From Desulfobacteraceae bacterium (GTDB lineage: Bacteria; Desulfobacterota; Desulfobacteria; Desulfobacterales; JALSRD01), in assembly GCA_027061725.1 (NCBI GenBank), contig JAMOVG010000181.1, positions 1 to 44,308 of the forward strand: a stretch of DNA of 44,308 bases. Direction: 5' to 3'. Both the position numbers and the translations under genes were made by a program. Position 1 is the stretch's first letter, and the number at the start of each line of letters is the position of its first letter. The notes beneath the pieces were generated by a model. The model was not told the DNA's origin and made no database searches. It saw nothing but the letters and a program-made list of their open reading frames with translations. This document shows positions 37,905 through 44,308 of the stretch, piece after piece.

Positions 37905-38840
37905 TCATGACAGCCGTTTTATCTCGCCCTCGATTTTGCCGATTCCCAGTGATTCAGCTTCTCTCAGCACTTTCCAGAAATCGATGCCGGTAATGTCCTG
38001 GCAGGAACCGAGCCGCCTTTCTATAAGAGACAGAGACGCGGCATCCAGGGCTACGGGGTCGCTGGAAGCCAGAAAACCGAGATTCTCAACCACTGGTCTG
38101 CCGCTATAGGGGTAATATTCCGGCTCAGGGGTAACATCCCATAGATAGTTGACATAAAAAAGACGCCCCTCCACCGACGCTCTTACCCCGAGATGGCTAT
38201 CCAACGCTCCTCGCTGAAATCGCTTCAGTTCTCGGTCTGCAGGCCTCTGGCCGTTAAACATATAAGGGTTGACACCACGGAGTACCCGGGTCCTTTCCCT
38301 GGCCGAGAGGCACTCAAACCCGCCGTTTAACAATGCACCACTGAGGCCGAACATGGGATGGAAGGTCACATGAGAAAGCACCCCCAGCATGTCACTGCGG
38401 CAAACCGCCGTGCCGACTTCCACACCGGCGATTTCAGAATCCGGAGCCCCGCAGGGAAAAAGATCCCCCTCGTCCCCGCTGAATCCTCCGTTGATCACAA
38501 AGTGCCCTCCCAGCGTTTCACTGGAGTACCCCATGGCCTCCGTAACCGACAGGAATGTGTTTCCCTTGGCGTTTTTCCAGTAATCAACCAATTTTTGACC
38601 ATCACAAAGGACGGGACGCTTTTGCGTTGCATGGTAGGCCATCTCGGCTACGATTCTGAAGAAAACAGGCTTCAGGCCATATTCATAGCCCTCTTCGGCC
38701 GTGTTCATTTTCAAGGCTACACGCTTTCCGGAAGAAAATCCAGAATCAATGCCGGACTCCCGGATGAGCTTGACCAATTTGTGAGCCACGGTGTTACCAA
38801 CGGCCATATTCTCAGCATCTACCCAGGTGACTCGTTGCAT
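37905..38840 (-). CDS. DUF362 protein, short form
   Basis: 311 residues from Met at 38840; the upstream open frame to 38924 has no ribosome site. It matches DUF362 (PF04015): start VTWVDAENM, GKRVALKMNTAEEGYEYGLKP near 40-60, the GLSGALLNGGFECLS motif and ENLGFLASSDPVALDAASLSLIE near the C-terminus. It lacks the ferredoxin-like cysteines of the longer paralogue upstream (39017-40528). DUF362 proteins are widespread in anaerobes and their reaction is unknown. It follows a terminator, and no strong promoter is apparent in the 126 bases before it. Confidence 0.82.
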   Translation of the reverse strand: MQRVTWVDAENMAVGNTVAHKLVKLIRESGIDSGFSSGKRVALKMNTAEEGYEYGLKPVFFRIVAEMAYHATQKRPVLCDGQKLVDYWKNAKGNTFLSVTEAMGYSSETLGGHFVINGGFSGDEGDLFPCGAPDSEIAGVEVGTAVCRSDMLGVLSHVTFHPMFGLSGALLNGGFECLSARERTRVLRGVNPYMFNGQRPADRELKRFQRGALDSHLGVRASVEGRLFYVNYLWDVTPEPEYYPYSGRPVVENLGFLASSDPVALDAASLSLIERRLGSCQDITGIDFWKVLREAESLGIGKIEGEIKRLS

Positions 38841-38966
38841 TTCATGCTTGCCTTTCCGCCCTGCATCAACCAGGAAGCATCTAAAGCCCCCAGGACATAT
38901 GAACGCCACGAAAATACTTGCCACAACCCCATCAGGACGATGGGCCGGTCTTCAGGTCAACCACCA

Positions 38967-39000
38967 ACAAAAAGGAGAGGGCCAACAAGTAACCCTCTCC
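38967..39000 (-). terminator. Rho-independent terminator after the large DUF362 gene
   Basis: On the minus strand GGAGAGGG (38993-39000) pairs with CCCTCTCC (38974-38981) around an 11-base loop, followed by TTTTTGT. It should stop many transcripts leaving the large DUF362 gene before the mft-lar part. Confidence 0.82.
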
Positions 39001-39016
39001 CTTACGTTCATTCAAA

Positions 39017-40528
39017 TCATTCGGGGGGCTCACCTTTGAACGGATCGAACTTTTTCCACTCGTTCTGGACCCACTCTTTGTTGTATTCGGCTCTTCTGAA
39101 TGGCATGACCTCGGTGGCCAGATCATGTCGGTTAAATACTTTTCTCAGTCGCACGGTGACCGGCACGTGGTTTCCATCGCCGGCTCTTCTGATCTGCCAT
39201 TTGGCTGCATTCTCCGGTGACATGACCGGTTCGTAATTTATCAATTCATATTTCTGGGTGCCCAGACCAATCTTCTCACCCGCCGCCATAGTAATCCGGG
39301 GGCTGAATCCATTGATCATGCGAAACTTATCTTCTCCGGGCTTCAATCCCTTTTCATCGGCAACGGAACCCGGGCTAATAGGCGCATTGTCTATGGCGTC
39401 CAAGGTGGCACTTTCGATGGCAATCAAATCCTTGCTGGCAAAAATACCAATATCCGGACAGACAGCGAGACCGGCCCAGGGAAAACAGTCACATTCTGGG
39501 CATACGTCAATGGCGTGGTTGATGAAACCGACTTTGCCCCTTTCAAAGCACTTGAGTGCACCCAGTGCGGCATCGGCATGGGCGATCATGGCATTGGGGA
39601 AATAGGCTTCCTCGAAGGTAATGCCACTCATCCCTGAAAAAATACAGGTAACCTGGCAGGAATAACACAGCCGGCACCGTTCGGGATACCACACTTTTCC
39701 ATGCTCGGTGACATGATGCGCTCCGCGCGGGCACGAATCATCACACATCTGGTGGAATTTGCAGGCTTTGCCCGGACACTGATCGGTAAATTTGGGCCAC
39801 CCGATGGCATCATGAGGATCGCCCCAATGCGCCAAGTGTGTGATGTACTTTCCCCGTTTGGACTGGCATCCGATACCAAGCTGTTTTAGGGCACCACCGT
39901 ACATGGTAATCGAATGGCCACGGGCATGGGCCAGTACAATCATGGCATCTGCCTCGGCAACAGCCCTGCCTATGAATGTTTCCTTGAGAATCAGACCTTC
40001 GGGCAATTCAACCCGATAATCATCCTCCCCGGAGTATCCATCTGCAATAAGGACGGGGCATCCAAAAGTCGCATCCGTATATCCATGACGGATGGCACCC
40101 TCCATCTGGTATTGCGAAGTCGCCATATTGTCAAACGTATGATAGGAAAGCGTGGTGTCGTTGACGACATAGGGATGTGCGCCACAAGCCTTTACTTCCT
40201 CTACAATGGCGGCAATGTACTCAGGCCGTAAAATAGCCGTCCGGTTGTATTCCCCGTAATGGATTTTAATGGCAACTTCGTCGCCCTTGTCAAAACATTC
40301 GTTTAGTTTCGCTTCGTAAAAAAGATCTTTTGCCTTGCAAATCATCGACTCGGTCCAGTTGGTCGCATTGGCCTCTGAGAACCATACTGGCGCCGCCCCC
40401 TTTTCTGTGTAAGGGCCCCATTTTTCCTTGGGGGGATTCCAGCTTTTCTGCTGGTAAGAGTCTCGCCCTCCGTCGATGGGCGCCTTGAGCTCGTGCCACT
40501 TGGTTGGTTCATACGTGTATTCAGCCAT
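39017..40528 (-). CDS. DUF362 protein with ferredoxin-like cysteine clusters
   Basis: 503 residues; GGAGGG before ATG. DUF362 domain in the N-terminal half (AIKIHYGEYNRTAILRPEYI near 86-105; MIVLAHARGHSITMYGGALKQLGIG near 196-220). Cysteine-rich centre: C251, C256, C262, C266; then CRLCYSCQVTC (C285, C288, C291, C295), a near-ferredoxin Cx2Cx2Cx3C; and CPECDC with C357. Twelve cysteines would suit two or more iron-sulfur clusters. A soluble oxidoreductase or electron-transfer protein is likely; the reaction is unknown. It is the first gene behind the sigma-54 promoter, so it is the most direct target of the two-component pair. Confidence 0.84.
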   Translation of the reverse strand: MAEYTYEPTKWHELKAPIDGGRDSYQQKSWNPPKEKWGPYTEKGAAPVWFSEANATNWTESMICKAKDLFYEAKLNECFDKGDEVAIKIHYGEYNRTAILRPEYIAAIVEEVKACGAHPYVVNDTTLSYHTFDNMATSQYQMEGAIRHGYTDATFGCPVLIADGYSGEDDYRVELPEGLILKETFIGRAVAEADAMIVLAHARGHSITMYGGALKQLGIGCQSKRGKYITHLAHWGDPHDAIGWPKFTDQCPGKACKFHQMCDDSCPRGAHHVTEHGKVWYPERCRLCYSCQVTCIFSGMSGITFEEAYFPNAMIAHADAALGALKCFERGKVGFINHAIDVCPECDCFPWAGLAVCPDIGIFASKDLIAIESATLDAIDNAPISPGSVADEKGLKPGEDKFRMINGFSPRITMAAGEKIGLGTQKYELINYEPVMSPENAAKWQIRRAGDGNHVPVTVRLRKVFNRHDLATEVMPFRRAEYNKEWVQNEWKKFDPFKGEPPE

Positions 40529-40751
40529 TTAACATCCCTCCCTTTTTCAGGCTTATAAGCCGGGTTGCACCTACCTGAAAAGCCCTGTTGCCGTTCAAGA
40601 CGATCGCAACGCCAGGTAAGCGGTTGAAAAGTCTTTTGCCATCCATCACCTCCCTCCAAAAGCCGCTTCTAAAACGTAACGATTTTTACCAGATAGCCTT
40701 GCATCACAATAAACCCTGAAAGGCGTTCACCCTCTAAATTGCAATTACCCA

Positions 40752-40768
40752 TGCAATCGCTGTGCCTG
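40752..40768 (-). promoter_or_regulatory. Sigma-54 promoter for the large DUF362 gene
   Basis: Read on the minus strand, AGGCAC-AGCGA-TTGCAT fits the -24/-12 consensus, with GG (40765-40766) and GC (40753-40754) ten bases apart. It is about 225-240 bases before the ATG at 40528. The NtrC-type regulator gene ends 255 bases upstream. Confidence 0.72.
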
Positions 40769-40898
40769 AACATTTTCAAGCATGAAAGCCAAACCGGTTG
40801 TTTCTGACAAACAAATAAAATTAATAGGATAACCGCTAATGCCGGTGCACAGCGAATCACAGAGGTTGAATTTAACTGGGGGGCACAGTGGGATCGAC

Positions 40899-40913
40899 GG
40901 GTGAATATCACCC
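40899..40913. promoter_or_regulatory. Dyad, candidate enhancer site for the NtrC-type regulator
   Basis: GGGTGA and TCACCC are perfect arms around ATA. It lies about 130 bases upstream of the -24 element, at a usual enhancer distance. Which protein binds it is not shown by the sequence. Confidence 0.45.
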
Positions 40914-41022
40914 TTTCAGCTGCAGACAAACCTGTAATAGGATGAAATTATATTAGAATATAGAATGACACAAACTGCGGTCGGATGGGGCAAAATACCT
41001 CAGGAAAATGAGAAAGGCCAGT

Positions 41023-42357
41023 TCACGAGAAAATGTTGTATTTTTTGATCTTCTGGTACAGGGTTTTACGGTTGATTCCCAGAATTTTGGCCGCACGGCT
41101 TTGGTTGCCGCCTGTTTGAGAAAGCACCCTGACAATATAATCTTTTTCAACATCCTTCAGTTTTTTTGGTGCACGGCAAATATTCTTGGCCTGGAACAAA
41201 TGGGGTGGAAGGTGTTCAGGGCAGATAAGGTTTTCGTCTACTAGGTAGCCGATTCTATTGGCAGTGGCCTTCAGTTCACGAATATTGCCGGGCCAGCTGT
41301 AAGCGGTAAAAATTTCTGCTGCTTCATCCGAAAAGCGCACAACTCCGTGATTCCTGTCATTTGATTTCAAGAAATGCAGTGCCAGTGGAACAATATCGTC
41401 CGGGCGATCTCTGAGCGGTGGTATGGTCAGGTGAAATTGTGACATACGATAAAAAAGATCCGACCGGATTTTCCCCCCTTGCAGCGCCTCCTCAATCTCC
41501 AGATTGGTGGCTAAAATTATTCTCGCATCCACTCGCTTCTCGGCATTTTCGCCCACGCGACGGATGTAGCCGGTTTCGATGAACCGCAGAAACTTTTTCT
41601 GTAGGTCCAGATCGATATTGCCGATTTCGTCCAGGAAAAGGGTCCCATGATGGCTCTTTTCCACAATTCCGGTTTTGGGTTCAGTGGCTCCGGAGAATGC
41701 CCCTTTGCGGTGACCATACAATTCGCTTTCGGCCAGGCTGTGGGGCAACAGTCCACAATCCAGCGTGACAAAAGGGCCACCCCTGCGCGCGCTTAAAATA
41801 TGAATATGGCGTGCCAGTACATCCTTTCCAACGCCGGTTTCACCCTGCAGAAGGATGGTGCAATCGGAAGGGGCAATTTTTTTGAGCAGCCCATAGATAT
41901 CCTGCATCGCCTTGCTGGGGCACTCCAAAAAATAACGATGCCGATCCGGGTCCAGACTATCCGGAAGCGCCTGAAATAATTGATTGCGCTTCACTTCTTC
42001 GATCGCCCGCTTAACCAGGTCCAGCAGTTCGTCCAACTTGAACGGTTTGGAAATATAATCGCGGGCGCCAAGCTTCATGCTTTCTACGGCCGTTTTAACA
42101 TCTCCATAGCCTGTAATCATAATAACGGCCGTCTTAGGTGACTTCCGTCTTATGCGTCTCAAGGTTTCGATACCGCTGATTTTGGGCAGCTTCAAATCCA
42201 ACAGTACGACGTCGAATCGGTTATGCTCAAAAAGCCTCAGTCCTTCTTCACCGCTCCCGGCGGTGACCACGTGGAGGCCTTCCAGCGAAAATTCGCTATC
42301 AATCAAATGGCGAATATTCGGTTCGTCATCGATTGCCAGTATTTTTCCGTAACCCAT
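41023..42357 (-). CDS. NtrC-family sigma-54 response regulator
   Basis: 444 residues. Receiver domain (1-120) with phosphoacceptor Asp54 in VLLDLKLP, acidic pair D10-D11, and Lys104 (SKPFK). The AAA+ domain has Walker A GETGVGKD (172-179), the sigma-54 loop GAFSGA (219-224, the usual T changed to S, a common variant), Walker B GTLFLDEIGN, and the VRRPPLRDRPDDIVPLA-type region. C-terminal Fis HTH: GNQSRAAKILGINRKTLYQKIKK. It is preceded on the same strand by a histidine kinase (166 bases away) and followed by the sigma-54 promoter at 40752-40768, its natural target. Confidence 0.93.
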   Translation of the reverse strand: MGYGKILAIDDEPNIRHLIDSEFSLEGLHVVTAGSGEEGLRLFEHNRFDVVLLDLKLPKISGIETLRRIRRKSPKTAVIMITGYGDVKTAVESMKLGARDYISKPFKLDELLDLVKRAIEEVKRNQLFQALPDSLDPDRHRYFLECPSKAMQDIYGLLKKIAPSDCTILLQGETGVGKDVLARHIHILSARRGGPFVTLDCGLLPHSLAESELYGHRKGAFSGATEPKTGIVEKSHHGTLFLDEIGNIDLDLQKKFLRFIETGYIRRVGENAEKRVDARIILATNLEIEEALQGGKIRSDLFYRMSQFHLTIPPLRDRPDDIVPLALHFLKSNDRNHGVVRFSDEAAEIFTAYSWPGNIRELKATANRIGYLVDENLICPEHLPPHLFQAKNICRAPKKLKDVEKDYIVRVLSQTGGNQSRAAKILGINRKTLYQKIKKYNIFS

Positions 42358-42523
42358 AACAAACTCACCCTGATGGATTTCGTAATAGCGGAACTCGTTT
42401 GTGGCAGACTGTTTCTGCCTTCTAAAAGCCCCTGCACTGTCGCATACGTCAATTTGAAATACTCTGATAAGCTAAGCATTTTCATGGGAACACCCGTATA
42501 GCAACAACGTCGGCGCCTCGGAT

Positions 42524-43723
42524 TTATAAATTGAACGGAAAACTGAGAAAAAAATTGTTGTGGCCGTCTTCGGTATGCTCGAATCGAATAACGCCTCTGT
42601 GATGCTGAACGATGCTATAACAAATTGACAGATCTATACCGTCGTCACGACTCTCTGTATTCTCTCTATCCAGTGGTCCGAAGACATCGCAGTTATGGTT
42701 GAATGCTGAAGAATTTCCGGTGTCGGAAATGAAAATTTCGATCTGGTTTTCCCCCGAGGCAGTATTCACCGCCAAAACCCCTCCTCCTTCCATTGATTTC
42801 AAGGACCGATTGAAAAGGTTTAGAAAAAGGTGTTTCAGTTGAGATTCCTTGCCATATATCGCGCTGAATTCTTTTGTTAAATTATTATTGTAAGTAATAT
42901 TGACTCCATGATCTTTCGCATGTTGCCGGAAAAGGGATATCGTGTCTCTGATGATCTGATCGATGTGAACGATTTCGAAGTCATCGATTGAATTGTGGCT
43001 AAACTCCCGGAGATTCTGAATGATTTCTTTGCATCGGTGGGCTTCGGCATTGATGATTTGCAAATAATCTTGAAAAGAGGCTTTCATCCTGAGATCAAAG
43101 GTGAATTCATCTTTGGCAAGCCGTTTTAGCAACCCCTCCGAAAAACCAGCAATGGATGTTAATGGGTTGTTTATTTCATGGGAGATTCCGGCGGTTAAGA
43201 AACCGATGGCAGCCATTCGATCTGCCTGCATGAGCTTGTATTCATACTCCTTCCTCTCAGTGATATCACGCATCAGCAAAATGATTTCATCAACATTTCC
43301 GGACAGGTCTTTTATGGGAGATGTGGTCCACTCGATGAAGCGACCCGCTAAGTTTCCCGATTTAATAAAAACCTCTCCCCGCAGGGTTTCAGATTTCTCC
43401 CTTGTTTTAAGAGAGGGGCAGTCTCGGCATAGTTTTTCCCTATTATAATAAGCCTGAAAGCATTTGGTGCCGACCAGAGGCGTCGTTGGAAACATGGTTT
43501 TCTGGACATGGTTGGCAAACACGATGTTAAAATCCTTATCCAGAATCGTCACACCATCACTCATGCTGTTAAAAATAGCCTCGAGTCTATTGTGACGGCG
43601 GGCCAGTTTGATATTGAGCTTCTCCAGCTCTTTGATCTTGTATCGGACTTCTTTGAAGTAGCCGATCTTGGAGTACCCGATCCCCTGAAAATCAGGCAGG
43701 TTCTGATTTTTTCCACTATTCAT
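42524..43723 (-). CDS. PAS histidine kinase with eroded ATP-binding motifs
   Basis: 399 residues, soluble. A coiled coil (20-45) leads into a PAS domain (about 44-158) with C88, C99 and C102 (CRDCP). The dimerisation domain has an intact H-box, GISHEINNPLTSI, His182. In the ATPase domain the motifs are abnormal: the N-box reads LNLFNRSLKSM, with Arg306 where the magnesium-binding Asn is expected; the G1 box is DTGNS instead of DTGxG; and the G2 box is DGIDLSICYS instead of GTGLGLSI. It may be a pseudokinase, a phosphatase or a kinase with unusual chemistry. It follows the iron alcohol dehydrogenase by nine bases and precedes the NtrC-type regulator, so it may report on that enzyme's substrate. 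Confidence 0.88.
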   Translation of the reverse strand: MNSGKNQNLPDFQGIGYSKIGYFKEVRYKIKELEKLNIKLARRHNRLEAIFNSMSDGVTILDKDFNIVFANHVQKTMFPTTPLVGTKCFQAYYNREKLCRDCPSLKTREKSETLRGEVFIKSGNLAGRFIEWTTSPIKDLSGNVDEIILLMRDITERKEYEYKLMQADRMAAIGFLTAGISHEINNPLTSIAGFSEGLLKRLAKDEFTFDLRMKASFQDYLQIINAEAHRCKEIIQNLREFSHNSIDDFEIVHIDQIIRDTISLFRQHAKDHGVNITYNNNLTKEFSAIYGKESQLKHLFLNLFNRSLKSMEGGGVLAVNTASGENQIEIFISDTGNSSAFNHNCDVFGPLDRENTESRDDGIDLSICYSIVQHHRGVIRFEHTEDGHNNFFLSFPFNL

Positions 43724-43732
43724 GAAAATTCT

Positions 43733-44308
43733 TTACCATGCTTCAATGTACATTTTTTCAATTTCATCAATATCATACCGATGCGGGTTGGTGAGCATGC
43801 AAAGGTCTTGCTGTGCCTCTTTAGCCATGCGCGGTATGTCCTCGTATCGCACTCCAACCTCGGATAAATGTGTAGGCATTTTAAGCTTTGCGATTAAAGC
43901 TTCAATTAGCCGTGGTACCTGCTCGGCAGCTTCCCGAGCTGATTTACCTCGGGTATCGGCTCCCATGGCATTGGCTATTCCGGCAAACTTCTCATAGGCA
44001 TGTTCCATATTTTTTTTAACCACCATTGGCAGCAAAATCGCATTGGCCAATCCGTGGTGAAGATCATACAATCCGCCCAGTGGATGTGCCAGAGCGTGGA
44101 CGGCACCCAAAATGGCATTCGAAAAAGCGATACCTGCTTCCAGGCTCGCAATTGCCATGCCTTCCAAGGCTTTTGAAGATCGGGTGTATGTGGCCTCGAC
44201 GAGATGGATGAACACCAGGCTAATAGCATGCAGGGCATGAGGATCCGTCAACGGCCAGGCGAGGGAGGAAACATAGGCTTCAATGGCGTGTGTCAACGCG
44301 TCCATTCC
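43733..44308 (-). CDS. Iron-containing alcohol dehydrogenase, partial (runs off right edge)
   Basis: The C-terminal 191 residues are visible. Group III iron alcohol dehydrogenase marks: GMDALTHAIEAYVSSLAWPLTD, and the metal-binding pair HALAHPLGGLYDLHHGLANA with two iron-coordinating His residues. The enzyme oxidises alcohols, or reduces aldehydes, with NAD(P). Some members of this family, the nicotinoprotein methanol dehydrogenases, couple to mycofactocin in other bacteria; here that would fit the SDR, MftA, MftB and MftC genes in the same region, but is not shown by the visible part. It ends nine bases before the histidine kinase, so they are likely one operon. Confidence 0.9.
   Translation of the reverse strand, partial: GMDALTHAIEAYVSSLAWPLTDPHALHAISLVFIHLVEATYTRSSKALEGMAIASLEAGIAFSNAILGAVHALAHPLGGLYDLHHGLANAILLPMVVKKNMEHAYEKFAGIANAMGADTRGKSAREAAEQVPRLIEALIAKLKMPTHLSEVGVRYEDIPRMAKEAQQDLCMLTNPHRYDIDEIEKMYIEAW

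Larger units (their letters stand above)
40529..41022. other. Control region upstream of the large DUF362 gene
   Basis: 494 bases, no gene seen. Holds a perfect 12-base palindrome GGCTTATAAGCC (40550-40561) in the leader, the sigma-54 promoter (40752-40768), and an upstream dyad GGGTGA-ATA-TCACCC (40899-40913). It is AT-rich relative to the rest of the window. Confidence 0.6.

Noticed and set aside
38841-38966. Second sigma-54 promoter upstream of the short DUF362 gene
   Set aside because: A minus-strand TGGCAAGTATTTTCG resembles the -24/-12 element, but the second dinucleotide is CG rather than GC at the needed distance.
1-44308. CRISPR arrays, tRNA or rRNA genes, insertion sequences
   Set aside because: No repeat-spacer pattern, cloverleaf, rRNA signature or transposase-like protein was seen when reading both strands.

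Overview
The window looks like chromosomal DNA of an anaerobic, probably sulfate-reducing member of the Desulfobacterota (a Desulfosarcina-like lineage is my best guess from gene content, not a tested assignment). The evidence is a tungsten-type aldehyde:ferredoxin oxidoreductase, FmdE-family proteins beside a one-domain ModE-like regulator, several sigma-54 activators with matching -24/-12 promoters, DUF362 iron-sulfur proteins, a probable selenoprotein, and a squalene/phytoene synthase. I see no tRNA, rRNA, CRISPR array, transposase or prophage gene.

Layout. (1) 1-3.6 kb: a partial FmdE-family gene diverges from a ModE-like regulator across a perfect operator-like palindrome. Then follow a zinc-ribbon FmdE paralogue, a TauE/SafE exporter, a membrane-anchored rhodanese and a MauE/DoxX membrane protein. 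(2) 3.7-6.4 kb, minus strand: an SmtB/ArsR-type metalloregulator with a clear promoter and operator, then a COG0701-type permease whose conserved Cys is encoded by in-frame TGA followed by a SECIS-like hairpin, then a DUF4405 membrane protein. (3) 7-12.3 kb: a membrane-bound SpoIIE phosphatase, a PAS sigma-54 activator, and a divergent porin with a sigma-54 promoter. (4) 12.5-13.8 kb: an unrecognised Cys-rich protein and an alpha/beta hydrolase. (5) 14.1-26.7 kb: lower histidine degradation (hutU, ftcD, fchA) in one tight operon with a Liv-type ABC transporter. Its binding protein lies 4.6 kb downstream, separated by two membrane genes on the other strand and a beta-propeller protein. (6) 27-30.6 kb: squalene/phytoene synthase, a small MoaD-like protein and a tungsten aldehyde oxidoreductase.

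(7) 30.7-44.3 kb, all on the minus strand and visibly poorer in G+C than the rest, is the most interesting part. In transcription order it holds an iron alcohol dehydrogenase (cut by the right edge), a histidine kinase with eroded ATP-binding motifs, an NtrC-type regulator, a sigma-54 promoter, a large iron-sulfur DUF362 protein, a terminator, a second DUF362 protein, an Mrp/NBP35 ATPase with a His-rich tail, two small helical proteins, a mycofactocin-type SDR dehydrogenase, a 44-residue MftA-like precursor peptide ending IDGICGVY, MftB, MftC, and then LarE, LarB and LarC for nickel-pincer nucleotide synthesis. mftB/mftC, mftC/larE and larE/larB all overlap.

Reading: a peptide-derived redox cofactor (mycofactocin type) and a nickel-pincer-type cofactor seem to be made from one transcript, next to candidate user enzymes (SDR, iron alcohol dehydrogenase, DUF362 proteins), under sigma-54 two-component control. 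MftD, MftE, MftF and LarA are not in the window. The joint use of the two cofactors is my inference from gene order.
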